In this document: one piece after another, positions 8,458 through 21,226 of the stretch | Numbering within the stretch: the first letter of the stretch is position 1 | How the letters are laid out: each line of letters begins with the position of its first letter | Source of the DNA: Rhodococcus sp. 06-462-5 | Lineage (GTDB): Bacteria; Actinomycetota; Actinomycetes; Mycobacteriales; Mycobacteriaceae | DNA length: 64,000 bases | Direction: 5' to 3' | NCBI RefSeq assembly: GCF_002258315.1 | Contig: NZ_NOYD01000008.1 | Coordinates: forward strand, 1-64,000 | Notes under the pieces: model-generated | The model's database searches: none | Told to the model about the DNA's origin: nothing | Seen by the model: only the letters and a program-made list of their open reading frames with translations | Program-made: the position numbers and the translations under genes

Positions 8458-10184
8458 ATGCTGATTCCCCTGCTGCGCACGTATCTGGCTCCGTACAAGA
8501 TGCCGATCGTCGCGCTGGTTCTGCTGCAATTGGTCGCCACGCTGGCGGCCCTGTTCCTCCCCAGTCTCAACGCCGACATCATCGACAAGGGTGTGACCAC
8601 CGGCGACACCGGCTACATCCTCTCGGCCGGTGGCGTCATGCTGCTGGTGTCGGCGGTGCAGATCATCAGCTCGGTGGCGGCGGTGTTCATCGGTGCACGC
8701 GCGGCCATGGGCGTCGGACGCGACCTGCGCGGTGCCATCCTGCACCGCGTCGGCACGTTCTCCGCCCGTGAGGTCGGCCAGTTCGGTGCGCCGTCGCTGA
8801 TCACCCGCAACACCAACGACGTTCAGCAGGTGCAGTTGGTGATCGTCATGGGGTTCACCATCGTCGTGATGGCCCCGATCATGTGCGTCGGCGGCATCGT
8901 GATGTCGCTGCGCGAGGATCTCGGGTTGTCCTGGATCCTGATGATCGCGGTTCCCGGGCTCGCGATCTCCATGGGCCTGATCATCGTCAAGATGGTGCCG
9001 GCGTTCCGCTCGATGCAGAAGCGCATCGACGCGGTCAATCGTGTTCTGCGTGAGCAGATCACCGGAATTCGCGTAGTGCGAGCGTTCGTTCGCGAGGATT
9101 TCGAGATCGACCGTTTCGGGGCGGCCAACAGCGCGCTCACCGATACCGCCCTGCGCGTCGGACGGCTCATGGCCCTGATGTTCCCGACGGTCATGCTCAT
9201 CAGCAACGTCACCAGCGTTGCCGTCATCTGGTTCGGCGGTCATGCGATCGACGACGGCACGATGCAGATCGGCTCTCTCACAGCGCTTCTGAGCTACATC
9301 ATGCTGATCCTCATGTCGGTGATGATGGCGTCTTTCATCGCGATGATGGTGCCCCGTGCGTCGGTGTGTGCCGATCGCATCAGCGAGGTACTCGCCACCG
9401 AATCCTCGGTCGTGTTGCCCGACAAACCGAAGACTTTCGCGTCCTCGCCGGGAACGGTCGAGCTCGTCAACGCCGAATTCTCGTTCCCCGGAGCCGAATA
9501 TCCGGTGCTGTGTGGGGTGAACCTGCGGGCCGAAGCAGGCAAGGTCACCGCCATCATCGGCGGTACCGGCTCGGGAAAGTCCACCCTCGTCAACCTGATT
9601 CCGCGACTCATCGACGTCACCGGCGGTGAGGTACGCGTCGGCGGGGTCGATATCCGCGAACTCGATCTGGACCTGCTGCGCTCCGAGATCGGCCTGATTC
9701 CGCAGAAGCCGTACCTGTTCTCGGGCACGATCGCGAGCAACCTGCGCTACGGCAAATCCGATGCCACCGACGAGGAATTGTGGGAGGCACTCGAGATCGC
9801 GCAGGGAGCCGACTTCGTTCGCGCCATGCCCGAGGGACTGGAAACACCCGTCGCGCAGGGCGGTACGACGGTATCCGGGGGTCAGCGGCAACGTCTCGCC
9901 ATCGCCCGCGCGTTGGTCCGCAAACCCAGCATCTATCTGTTCGACGACTCGTTCTCCGCGCTGGACCTCACCACCGACGCCAATCTGCGTGCGGCTCTGA
10001 AGGCAGTGACGCGAGATGCGTGCATGATCGTTGTCGCTCAACGTGTCTCGACCATCATCGACGCCGATCAGATACTCGTACTCGACGACGGAAAGCCGGT
10101 AGGTGTGGGTACCCACGACCAATTGATGGCCGATTGCCCCACCTACGCCGAGATCGTCGACTCGCAGCACGCCGTGGGTGCACT

Positions 10185-10188
<4 letters not shown>
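8458..10188 (+). CDS. ABC exporter half-transporter, subunit with degenerate catalytic site
   Basis: A 576-residue type IV ABC exporter half: six TM helices (about 1-320) then the nucleotide-binding domain. Walker A is G-G-T-G-S-G-K-S-T and the signature is the canonical V-S-G-G-Q. Walker B reads L-F-D-D-S, so the catalytic Glu after the Walker B Asp is replaced by Asp. That is the pattern of the non-hydrolysing half in heterodimeric exporters such as TM287/288 or BmrCD. Its TGA overlaps the GTG of the partner gene. Substrate unknown; multidrug or lipid export is typical. Confidence 0.9.
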
Positions 10189-14056
<3,868 letters not shown>

Positions 14057-14057
14057 C

Positions 14058-14540
14058 TCACGGTGTCCTGGGATCGGTCAGCTCGGTCTGCATGGTGTCG
14101 ACGAGCTCGCCGACGAAGCTCTCGAACTCCGCGAGCATGTCGGGTGGGTACCGGGCCATCATCGTGTCGAGACGGTTACCCAGGGGTCCGAAGAACTCGT
14201 CGGCCATCTCGTGCACGCTGGACCCACTTCGTAGTGTCACGGTACGTCGATCGGTGCCCTCTCGTGTGCGCCGGACGTGTCCGGCCCGTTCGAGTCGGTC
14301 TATCAGTGTCGAGGTGGCCCCTGAGGTGAGTTGTACTCGCTCTGCCAGTCGAGACGGGGACAACGGGACACCGCGTTCTTCGGCGTAGACGATCTCCATC
14401 AGCGCTTCTCCGTCGGTGGGGTGCAGTCCGGACCACTGGGCGAACTGTCGGCTGAATTGGTTGAAGGCGGATCCGTACATTCGCAGCGCCTCCATCAGGC
14501 GGGTTCGTTGTTCGGCAATGTCGGACCGATCGTCGCTCAT
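14058..14540 (-). CDS. MarR family transcriptional regulator
   Basis: About 160 residues. The winged helix-turn-helix lies in the middle (L-S-P-S-R-L-A-E-R-V-Q-L-T-S-G-A-T-S) with the wing R-R-T-R-E-G-T-D-R-R-T-V. ATG 14540 follows GAGG at a good distance; ATG 14564 is an in-frame alternative. It is divergent from a drug-type MFS exporter with a 13-bp palindrome between them, and leads directly into the flavoprotein gene. It probably represses both directions in response to a small aromatic or drug ligand (inferred from the family). Confidence 0.85.
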   Translation of the reverse strand: MSDDRSDIAEQRTRLMEALRMYGSAFNQFSRQFAQWSGLHPTDGEALMEIVYAEERGVPLSPSRLAERVQLTSGATSTLIDRLERAGHVRRTREGTDRRTVTLRSGSSVHEMADEFFGPLGNRLDTMMARYPPDMLAEFESFVGELVDTMQTELTDPRTP

Positions 14541-14624
14541 CGAATCGCCTCGCTTCTCCTGCATGGTGCCCCGAGTGCACGGAGCTGCGTTGACAATCTA
14601 CCGATCCTCGATATAGCTTCACCG

Positions 14625-14637
14625 TAAAGTTACTTTA
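14625..14637. promoter_or_regulatory. MarR-type operator candidate
   Basis: TAAAGT-T-ACTTTA is a perfect 6+1+6 palindrome in the 113-bp divergent region between marR and the MFS gene. It sits just upstream of the MFS ribosome-binding site (GTGGAGG). AT-rich palindromes of this size are typical MarR targets. Assignment to the adjacent MarR is by position only. Confidence 0.5.
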
Positions 14638-14653
14638 TCGTGGAGGTAGTTCG

Positions 14654-16258
14654 ATGACGATGTCCCCTTCGTTGCGCCGTTGGCTCGGTCTGATCGCTAT
14701 CGCGCTCGGTGTCGCGCTCATCGTGGTCGACACCACGATCGTCAACGTGATCGTGCCGTCGATCATCGACGATCTCGGTATCGATTCCGCTCAGGCGCAA
14801 TGGATTCAGGAGTCCTACGCCATCGTCTTCGCCGCGCTGCTCCTGCTGGTCGGCCGCATCTCCGACATCGTGGGTGCACGAAGAGTCTTCGTGGCAGGCG
14901 TCGTTGTCTTCGGAATCTCGAGTCTGTTGGCCGGTGTCGCCACCAGTGGCGAGTTGTTGATCGGAGCCAGGTTCCTCCAAGGTGTGGGTGGCGCGCTGAT
15001 CCTGCCGACGTCGTTGGCGCTACTGAATGCGACGTTCACCGGAAAGGCCCGTGGGCAGGCGTTTGCGGTGTGGGGCTCGACAATCGGAGCTGCGTCTGCC
15101 CTCGGCCCACTCCTCGGTGGCTGGCTTGCAGAACACGCATCGTGGCGGTGGGCATTCGGCATCAACATCCCCCTCGTCGCCCTGATTCTCGTCGCTTCGC
15201 TGTTGTTCATCGATCGCTCGCCGCGCGGCTCCGGACGAATCGACTCACTCGGTGCGGTGCTGTCGATCGCCGGACTCGGACTGTTGGCGTTCGGGCTCAT
15301 CGAAGGGCGCACATACGGCTGGGTTCTGTCCACGGAGCCATTCGAGTTGTTCGGGGCAACCTGGGGCGTGGGCGTCTCCGTAGTGTTCGTTTCGTTGACG
15401 CTGTCCGTATTGACGTTGGCGGCCTTCGTTGTTCGACAAACAGCCCTCAGCCGCGACGCTGATGCGAACCAGGCCTTGATGGACACCCGACTGTTCTCCA
15501 TCGCTTCGTTCCGCGGTGGCAATATCGCGACACTGCTGATCGGGCTGGGTGAGTTCGGAATCATCGCTGTACTACCGTTGTGGCTGCAATTCACATTGGG
15601 ATACAGCGCAGTCCAGGCCGGTGCCATGCTCGTTCCCATCGCGATCGGCAGCTTCGTCGCCAGCGGGGCGAGCTTCGCTCTCGCGGCCTCGCTGTCGCCG
15701 TTGAACCTGGTTCGGATCGGGCTGGGCCTCGAGGTGGTCGGGCTTGCCGGGCTGGGGTTCGTTGCGGCGGTGGACAGTCCGTGGTGGCACATCGCGATCG
15801 TGTTGTTCTTCTATGGAATCGGCGTCGGATTCGCAACTGCTCAGGTGACGAACGTCGTTCTCGACGACGTGCCCGCCGCCAGTGCCGGTCAGGGATCCGG
15901 AATTCAGAGTGCCTTCCGGCAACTCGGTTCCGCGCTGGGCATCGCGGTGCTGACGACGACCTTCTTCACCACTCTCGGCTCGCAGGTGCGTGACTCGCTC
16001 TCGGGAGTTCCGGATGCCGAGATGCTGGCGCGGTCGATCACCGACAGTGCAGGCGGAGCTATCGCCGGATTTGCGAGCCGCCCCGAAACGGAGTTCGTCG
16101 CCGACGCCGCGCGTGACGCTATGACGCACGGGGTCAACCTGGGTGGTTTCATCGCAGCCGGATTCGTTGCGTTCGGACTGCTTGCCACCGCTCTGATTCC
16201 GAACCGAACAGCGCAGTCGGTAACGCAGAGCGACGCGCACGAGGACGTCACAGCATGA
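14654..16258 (+). CDS. MFS drug transporter, DHA2/EmrB-QacA family
   Basis: A 534-residue, 14-TM major facilitator. It carries D-T-T-I-V-N-V in TM1 and the loop G-R-I-S-D-I-V-G-A-R-R between TM2 and TM3 (motif A). Motif C, A-L-G-P-L-L-G-G, is in TM5. These mark proton-driven multidrug or dye exporters. ATG 14654 has GGAGG 7 nt upstream. Regulation by the divergent MarR through the palindrome at 14625 is likely. Its TGA overlaps the ATG of a 45-codon gene (ATGA), so that peptide is translationally coupled to it. Confidence 0.9.
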   Translation: MTMSPSLRRWLGLIAIALGVALIVVDTTIVNVIVPSIIDDLGIDSAQAQWIQESYAIVFAALLLLVGRISDIVGARRVFVAGVVVFGISSLLAGVATSGELLIGARFLQGVGGALILPTSLALLNATFTGKARGQAFAVWGSTIGAASALGPLLGGWLAEHASWRWAFGINIPLVALILVASLLFIDRSPRGSGRIDSLGAVLSIAGLGLLAFGLIEGRTYGWVLSTEPFELFGATWGVGVSVVFVSLTLSVLTLAAFVVRQTALSRDADANQALMDTRLFSIASFRGGNIATLLIGLGEFGIIAVLPLWLQFTLGYSAVQAGAMLVPIAIGSFVASGASFALAASLSPLNLVRIGLGLEVVGLAGLGFVAAVDSPWWHIAIVLFFYGIGVGFATAQVTNVVLDDVPAASAGQGSGIQSAFRQLGSALGIAVLTTTFFTTLGSQVRDSLSGVPDAEMLARSITDSAGGAIAGFASRPETEFVADAARDAMTHGVNLGGFIAAGFVAFGLLATALIPNRTAQSVTQSDAHEDVTA

Positions 16259-16392
16259 CGGCGTCGTCCGGCGACGAACAGGCCGAGGATCGGGAAAGCG
16301 CTCGTCCGGCGACGTTTCTGGACATGTTCGTTGCGATGGATTCCGCCCTCCGCAACCCCGACGAGGGCGGGATCGAACGCAAGACCCGCTGA
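16255..16392 (+). CDS. 45-residue small protein, coupled to the MFS exporter
   Basis: The ATG at 16255 overlaps the MFS stop as ATGA and the frame stays open for 45 codons to TGA 16392. The product is acidic at the start (many Asp/Glu), has a central amphipathic T-F-L-D-M-F-V-A-M stretch, and ends in basic residues. It has no TM segment or signal. Codon third positions are G/C-rich, as in neighbouring genes. It resembles nothing I can name; it could be an accessory or stability factor for the transporter. A strong stem-loop begins 2 bp after its stop. Confidence 0.5.
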   Translation: MTASSGDEQAEDRESARPATFLDMFVAMDSALRNPDEGGIERKTR

Positions 16393-16393
16393 C

Positions 16394-16422
16394 CGAAGTA
16401 CTACTGAATGTGTAGTACTTCG
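16394..16422 (+). terminator. stem-loop after the MFS operon
   Basis: CGAAGTACTAC - tgaatgt - GTAGTACTTCG: 11 perfect base pairs with a 7-nt loop, starting 2 nt after the stop of the 45-codon gene. No U-run follows, which is common in actinobacterial terminators. An alternative reading is a regulator palindrome for the next gene, since it is less GC-rich than most terminators here. Confidence 0.55.
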
Positions 16423-16575
16423 TGATGCTGGAGAGGCTACGCCACGTTCGACGCCTTGCCTCTGAGTTCTGCGGCAGCCGGGCGCATCGAGAGTTCTCGT
16501 CATCGACCATGCGGATCGTGGAGTTCGACGGCATTCCGATGCAACGGTAGGGCCCATGCCGAAATCGGTGACTCG

Positions 16576-16744
16576 ATGGCGTTCTTCTCTGCCGGCTTGG
16601 TCGTCGTCGCCGTGCTGGCAGTCGATCGCGGTCGTGGTCTTGGCTGTTCTGATCGGAACGACGACAATTGTGCAGGTGTACAGAATCGGAGAGTCCGGCG
16701 CGCGTGCCGCGTGGGAAGACGTGACAGCGGTCGGCAATGGCTGA
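16576..16744 (+). pseudogene. small single-TM protein, apparently frameshifted
   Basis: From ATG 16576 the frame encodes M-A-F-F-S-A-G-L-V-V-V-A-V-L-A and then loses hydrophobicity at 16621. From 16622 a frame shifted by one base continues the same helix (I-A-V-V-V-L-A-V-L-I-G) and ends V-Q-V-Y-R-I-G-E-S-G-A-R-A-A-W at stop 16744. Joined, they make a plausible ~55-residue membrane mini-protein with one TM helix. An extra base around 16621-16625 would explain it. The 3' end overlaps the next start codon by 8 bp. An unshifted alternative from ATG 16556 gives a Ser/Trp-rich, non-hydrophobic N-terminus and is less likely. Confidence 0.45.
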
Positions 16745-17456
16745 ACCCGAGCCCGCCCTGCACGAGCACGAACCGCACGGTGATCTGTCGGGTCGGTTGA
16801 ACTGGCTTCGGGCAGGCGTATTGGGCGCGAACGACGGCATCGTCTCCACGGCCGGCCTGGTGGTCGGCGTGGCCGCTGCCACCACCGATCGTGGGTCGCT
16901 GCTCACGGCGGGCATCGCCGGTCTCGTCGCCGGAGCGGTGTCGATGGCGCTCGGCGAATACGTCTCGGTGAGCACGCAGCGCGACGCCGAGCGTTCTCTG
17001 CTGATCAAGGAGAAGCGGGAGCTGGCCGAGGAACCCGAGGAGGAGTTGGCCGAGCTGGCTGCGCTCTACGAGGCCAAGGGGCTTTCGACGGAGACTGCGC
17101 AGGAGGTTGCGCAGGAACTGACCGATCACGACCCGTTCGCCGCGCACGTGGACGTCGAGTTGGGTATCGACCCCGACGCGTTGACCAATCCATGGCAGGC
17201 GGCCGCGTCGTCGGCGGTGTCGTTCATCAGCGGTGCCCTCTTGCCGTTGCTCTCGATCCTGCTTCTGCCTGCCTCGCAACGTATTCCGGTCACGTTCGTC
17301 GTCGTGCTGCTGGCTCTGGCGTTGACCGGAACCATCAGCGCGCGCCTGGGCGGAGCGCCGAGTCGACCGGCGGTGACTCGAATCGTGATCGGTGGCGCGA
17401 TCGCGATGGCCGTCACCTACGCGATCGGCCAACTGGCTGGAGTGGCCGGGATCTGA
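16737..17456 (+). CDS. VIT1/CCC1 family membrane protein
   Basis: A 239-residue protein of the VIT1/CCC1 iron/manganese transporter family. TM1 carries G-A-N-D-G-I-V-S-T-A-G-L, TM2 A-G-A-V-S-M-A-L-G-E-Y-V-S, then a long charged cytoplasmic helix with Glu-rich metal-binding character (about residues 85-140), then three more TM helices. The family moves Fe2+/Mn2+ out of the cytosol. The start overlaps the small membrane ORF by 8 bp, so translation may be coupled. Metal specificity cannot be told. Confidence 0.85.
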   Translation: MAEPEPALHEHEPHGDLSGRLNWLRAGVLGANDGIVSTAGLVVGVAAATTDRGSLLTAGIAGLVAGAVSMALGEYVSVSTQRDAERSLLIKEKRELAEEPEEELAELAALYEAKGLSTETAQEVAQELTDHDPFAAHVDVELGIDPDALTNPWQAAASSAVSFISGALLPLLSILLLPASQRIPVTFVVVLLALALTGTISARLGGAPSRPAVTRIVIGGAIAMAVTYAIGQLAGVAGI

Positions 17457-17512
17457 TCGACCGTCCGGCTGAAGATCGAGGTACGGGCTTGCATGCAGCG
17501 CTGAGATATTTC

Positions 17513-17553
17513 GTAATTCTAGCGGACGGCATGATCTTGTAATACTCTGGCGG
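17513..17553 (+). promoter_or_regulatory. direct repeat and -10-like sequence upstream of kynA
   Basis: GTAATTCTagCGG (17513-17525) and GTAATACTCtggCGG (17539-17553) are imperfect direct repeats 26 bp apart. The second contains TAATACT, a good -10 element 38 nt before kynA ATG 17583; kynA itself has GAGGA before its start. This is a candidate promoter/operator for the kyn operon, perhaps for the PaaX-like regulator encoded by the third gene. The assignment is speculative. Confidence 0.35.
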
Positions 17554-17582
17554 TATCAGCCCGGCGATTCCGAGGACCAGTC

Positions 17583-18437
17583 ATGAGCGTCGAAGCGAAT
17601 ACCCGCGCGATAGAGAAGAACGTCGTCACCGACTTCAGTGATCGCATGAGCTACGGCTCGTACCTGGACCTCGACACGTTGCTCAGCGCGCAGAAGCCGG
17701 TGAGCACCCCCGAGCATCACGACGAATTGCTGTTCATCATTCAGCATCAGACCACCGAACTGTGGCTCAAGCTGGTCATTCACGAGACACTCGCGGCCCG
17801 AGCGGCATTGGACGCCGACGACATCGGAACCGCACTGAAATGCGTTGCGCGAGTCAAACACATTCAGAAGACGCTGACCGAGCAGTGGTCGGTGTTGGCC
17901 ACACTCACCCCGACGGAGTACTCGCAGTTCCGCGATTTTCTCGGCAACTCGTCGGGTTTCCAGTCGTATCAGTACCGGGCGGTGGAGTTCGTGCTCGGCA
18001 ACAAGAATGCGGGCATGCTGAAGGTCTTCGAGTCGGATCCGGCTGCGCATGAGCTGCTTTCGACTCTGTTGCACCAGCCGAGCCTGTACGACGCCTTCTG
18101 GCAGTCGCTGGCGCGGCAGGGCTACGACGTACCGGCATCAGCGCTCGATCGGGACGTCACTGCGGCATACACGTTCAACGAGGACCTGATGCCGCTGATC
18201 AAATTCGTCTACGAGAACCACACCGAACACTGGGCGGTGTACGAGGCCTTCGAGGAGTTCGTCGATCTGGAGGAGAACTTCCAGCTGTGGCGCTTCCGTC
18301 ACATGCGAACTGTGCTCCGTACCATCGGAATGAAGAGCGGGACCGGAGGTTCGAGTGGAGTCGGATTTCTGCAGAAGGCACTCGAACTCACCTTCTTTCC
18401 CGAATTGCTTTCTGTGAGAACGGATATCGGACGATGA
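17583..18437 (+). CDS. kynA: tryptophan 2,3-dioxygenase
   Basis: Heme enzyme opening the indole ring of L-tryptophan to N-formylkynurenine, first step of the kynurenine pathway. At 284 residues it has the normal TDO length. Typical motifs are M-S-Y-G-S-Y-L near the start, the E-L-W-L-K-L segment, the G-F-Q-S-Y-Q-Y-R region, the proximal heme His in F-R-H-M-R-T-V, and the late G-T-G-G-S-S-G loop. ATG 17583 is preceded by GAGGA. The stop overlaps the kynU start (ATGA), giving a tight operon. No formamidase gene lies beside it. Confidence 0.95.
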   Translation: MSVEANTRAIEKNVVTDFSDRMSYGSYLDLDTLLSAQKPVSTPEHHDELLFIIQHQTTELWLKLVIHETLAARAALDADDIGTALKCVARVKHIQKTLTEQWSVLATLTPTEYSQFRDFLGNSSGFQSYQYRAVEFVLGNKNAGMLKVFESDPAAHELLSTLLHQPSLYDAFWQSLARQGYDVPASALDRDVTAAYTFNEDLMPLIKFVYENHTEHWAVYEAFEEFVDLEENFQLWRFRHMRTVLRTIGMKSGTGGSSGVGFLQKALELTFFPELLSVRTDIGR

Positions 18438-19645
18438 TGCAACGCGCAGACGAACTCGACGCCCAGGATCCACTCCGCGGCTACCGCGACAAATTCCTCG
18501 GTAGCGACGACCCGTCGATCACCGCGTATCTCGACGGCAACTCGCTGGGCCGGCCCACCAAGGCAAGCGTCGAACGGATCAACACTTTCATGACCGACGC
18601 CTGGGGTGGACGCCTCATCCGTGGTTGGGACGAGCAGTGGTTCGACCTTCCCATCACCATCGGCGACGCCCTGGCCGACGCGACCCTCGGAGCCGCGTCG
18701 GGACAGACCACGATCGGCGATTCGACGACGGTGTTGCTGTACAAACTGGCGCGGGCGGCGATCGCCATGCGGCCGGGCCGCACCGAGATCGTCATCGACC
18801 GCGACAACTTTCCGACCGATCGCTATCTGCTCGAAGGCATTGCGGCAGAGTTGAATATGACCCTGCGATGGATCGAGACGGATCGCCGCGGTGGTATCGA
18901 ACCGGAACAACTCGCCGAGGTGGTGGGGGAGAACACCGCTTTGGTGGTGATCACCCACGTCGCCTACCGGTCGGGGTTCCTCGTCGACGTCGCCGAGGCA
19001 GCGCGCATCACGCACGCAGCCGGCGCACTGATGCTGCTGGACGTGTGCCACTCCGTCGGATCGGTACCGCTCGAACTCGATGCCTGGGGAGTGGATCTGG
19101 CCGTCGGGTGCACGTACAAGTACCTCAACGGCGGACCCGGATCGCCGGCCTTCGCGTACGTGCGCAGTGACCTCCTCGACGATTTCGTCCAGCCGATCTG
19201 GGGGTGGATGGGCCGGGCCGATCCATTCGAGATGGCGCAGGGTTACGTTCCGGCACAGGGTATTCGACGCGTCATCAGTGGCACGCCGTCGGTGTTCGGC
19301 ATGATCGCGATGCAGGACACCATCGAGATGATCGCCGAGGTCGGGATGGACGCGATACGCGCGAAGTCCGTTGCGCTGACCGAATACGCCCTCGAACTCG
19401 TCCGCGAGATGTTGGTGCCGTTGGGCGTGGAGATCGCCTCACCCGAGGATTCGACGCGACGCGGCGGGCACGTCACCATCGACCATCCCGAGTTCAAGGC
19501 CATCACCGCGCGTCTGTGGGAGCAGGGTGTCATCCCGGATTACCGAGCGCCACAGGGCATTCGCCTGGGGTTGAGCCCGCTGAGTACCTCGTACCGCGAG
19601 GTGTATCTGGGAATTGTGGCGATCCGTGACGAATTCCGCGCCTAG
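18434..19645 (+). CDS. kynU: kynureninase
   Basis: PLP enzyme cleaving kynurenine to anthranilate and alanine. At 403 residues it is normal for bacterial kynureninase. Conserved parts are Y-L-D-G-N-S-L-G near the start, D-N-F-P-T-D-R-Y, L-L-D-V-C-H-S-V-G, the PLP-binding Lys in T-Y-K-Y-L-N-G-G-P-G, and late S-P-L-S-T-S-Y. ATG 18434 overlaps the kynA stop. With kynA and a PaaX-like gene it makes a compact tryptophan-degradation operon, probably feeding anthranilate onward. Confidence 0.95.
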   Translation: MMQRADELDAQDPLRGYRDKFLGSDDPSITAYLDGNSLGRPTKASVERINTFMTDAWGGRLIRGWDEQWFDLPITIGDALADATLGAASGQTTIGDSTTVLLYKLARAAIAMRPGRTEIVIDRDNFPTDRYLLEGIAAELNMTLRWIETDRRGGIEPEQLAEVVGENTALVVITHVAYRSGFLVDVAEAARITHAAGALMLLDVCHSVGSVPLELDAWGVDLAVGCTYKYLNGGPGSPAFAYVRSDLLDDFVQPIWGWMGRADPFEMAQGYVPAQGIRRVISGTPSVFGMIAMQDTIEMIAEVGMDAIRAKSVALTEYALELVREMLVPLGVEIASPEDSTRRGGHVTIDHPEFKAITARLWEQGVIPDYRAPQGIRLGLSPLSTSYREVYLGIVAIRDEFRA

Positions 19646-20462
19646 CACTGCCGGGGCCATCCTCGACGACTTCGACTCTCGTCCGGGCAGCGCCACCTCG
19701 TTGGTGCGTACGGTGCTCGGGGCTTACGTTCGTCCTCTCGGAGGGTGGTTTGCCATCGCCGATTTCGTCGTGTGGATGGACGCGCTCGGAGTGCCGTCGG
19801 AGAGCACGCGCATCGCGGTGACCAGGTTGAAGAAGAAGGGTGTCGTCGAACCCCGTAGTCGTGAGGGCCGCGCCGGCTATCGCATCACCGAGCAGGCCGA
19901 GGCCATGTTCGCGCGCGGCGACGGACGGATCTTCGGGTTTCGGCGGATGGCCGACGGCGATCCGTTTCGGCTCATCTCGTTCACCATCCCCGAGACCCAA
20001 CGCGCCGCGCGTCACCAACTGAGGCGTCGACTCACCGGAATCGGCTGCGGCACAGTTTCGCCCGGTTTGTGGATCGCGCCCGAATACCTCGCGGGTGAGG
20101 CGGGCGACATCATCGACGCGTTGGGGTTGTCGGAGTACGTGACGAGCTTCGTGGCCTCCGAGGTAGCGCCACCTGCCACACTGCGTCAGAGCGCCGCCGA
20201 GTGGTGGGACCTGGCGGGCATCGCCGATCGTCATCGAGCATTTCTTGCTGCGTACGACGGTGGGTCCCCGGCCGGGAACCCCCGCGACGCATTCGTCACG
20301 TTCGTGCCGCTACTCGACGAGTGGCGAGTCATTCCCTACGTCGACCCGGGTCTGCCTCCGTGCATGACGCCGGAGGATTGGCCGGGGACCCGGGCGGTCG
20401 CGACGTTCGAGGCAGCGCGTGAGCGCTACCTCGAGGTCAGTCGGGAATGGGTCGTCGCCTAA
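19626..20462 (+). CDS. PaaX-like transcriptional regulator of the kyn operon
   Basis: About 278 residues. The N-terminal PaaX-type winged helix carries T-V-L-G-A-Y-V-R-P-L-G-G-W and R-I-A-V-T-R-L-K-K-K-G-V-V-E. The C-terminal domain includes W-W-D-L-A and F-V-P-L-L-D-E-W-R. PaaX represses phenylacetate genes in response to its CoA thioester; homologues control other aromatic pathways. GTG 19626 overlaps the kynU 3' end by 20 bp, so it is the third operon gene and probably controls the operon. The ligand might be an aromatic intermediate or CoA ester (inferred). It converges with yhhQ with a 4-bp overlap. Confidence 0.85.
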   Translation: MTNSAPSTAGAILDDFDSRPGSATSLVRTVLGAYVRPLGGWFAIADFVVWMDALGVPSESTRIAVTRLKKKGVVEPRSREGRAGYRITEQAEAMFARGDGRIFGFRRMADGDPFRLISFTIPETQRAARHQLRRRLTGIGCGTVSPGLWIAPEYLAGEAGDIIDALGLSEYVTSFVASEVAPPATLRQSAAEWWDLAGIADRHRAFLAAYDGGSPAGNPRDAFVTFVPLLDEWRVIPYVDPGLPPCMTPEDWPGTRAVATFEAARERYLEVSREWVVA

Positions 20463-21202
20463 CTGCTCTGGTACGACGGTTCGCGCTTCTTGATGTACGA
20501 GATGACGCGGTACGTGATGGGCAGGACGAGGACCTCGACGAGTGTTTTCCACAGGAATCCGACGATGACGTAGTTGATGAAGTCGGTCCAGGTGCTGATG
20601 CCGATGACCCCGGCGGCGATGGCGCAGAAGATCAGGGTGTCGAAGAATTCGCCGACGACGGTCGAGCCGATCAGTCGTGCCCACAGGTGCTTTTCCTTGG
20701 TGCGTTCCTTGATCTTGACAAGGACGTAGGAATTGAGCAGCTGGCCTACGGCAAAGCCGGCCAGACCGGCGAGAACCAGTCGGGGTACGACGCCGACGAC
20801 GGTTTCGAGTGCCTCTTGGTTCTCGTAGAACGAGGCGGCGGGAAGTTCGATGGCGATCCAGAAGCACACCGAGGTGAGGATCAGGGAGCCGAAACCGAGG
20901 TAGATCGCGCGGCGTGCGGCCTTGAAGCCGTAGACCTCGCTGAGGACGTCGCCGAGGATGTAAGCGAGAGGGAACAGGAAGAATGCGCCGTCGGTGTTGA
21001 TCGGCAGGATCTGCAGCGGTCCGAGCATGACGTCGGAGGAGGCGAAGAAGGCGACACCTTTGCTGGCGGCCACATTCGAGATCAGCAGCGTCGCCACGAA
21101 AAGCGCGACGATGGTGGGGTAGTAGCCCCGGCTGATGTGAGCGAAAGTGGCCTGCCCAGACTCGGTGCCGCCGTTGTCGGCGGTGTGTTCGGTAGTAGTC
21201 AC
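20459..21202 (-). CDS. yhhQ: queuosine precursor transporter, YhhQ/VUT family
   Basis: About 247 residues with roughly six TM helices. It carries the family motif G-D-V-L-S-E-V-Y-G-F-K-A-A-R and the segment N-V-A-A-S-K-G-V. YhhQ-type carriers import 7-deazaguanine precursors of queuosine. GTG 21202 is chosen because upstream codons run through a hairpin and lack a ribosome-binding site. In this window it is near tgt and gluQRS, and no de novo preQ0/preQ1 genes are seen, so it may supply a salvaged base to Tgt. The exact substrate cannot be read. Confidence 0.88.
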   Translation of the reverse strand: MTTTEHTADNGGTESGQATFAHISRGYYPTIVALFVATLLISNVAASKGVAFFASSDVMLGPLQILPINTDGAFFLFPLAYILGDVLSEVYGFKAARRAIYLGFGSLILTSVCFWIAIELPAASFYENQEALETVVGVVPRLVLAGLAGFAVGQLLNSYVLVKIKERTKEKHLWARLIGSTVVGEFFDTLIFCAIAAGVIGISTWTDFINYVIVGFLWKTLVEVLVLPITYRVISYIKKREPSYQSS

Positions 21203-21226
21203 CGCTCGATCCAAGCACCGAGACGA

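Noticed and set aside
8047..10170. A 707-codon minus-strand frame across the ABC exporter gene, and similar long frames opposite fadB and dnaX
   Set aside because: These are antisense shadows in GC-rich DNA: Arg/His/Gly/Asp-rich, no domains, and they overlap genes with clear motifs.
16456..16480. Third copy of the CTCAGAGG palindrome (CCTCTGAG near a GCGGCAG)
   Set aside because: Only the short core matches; no flanking stem or tail, so chance is likelier.
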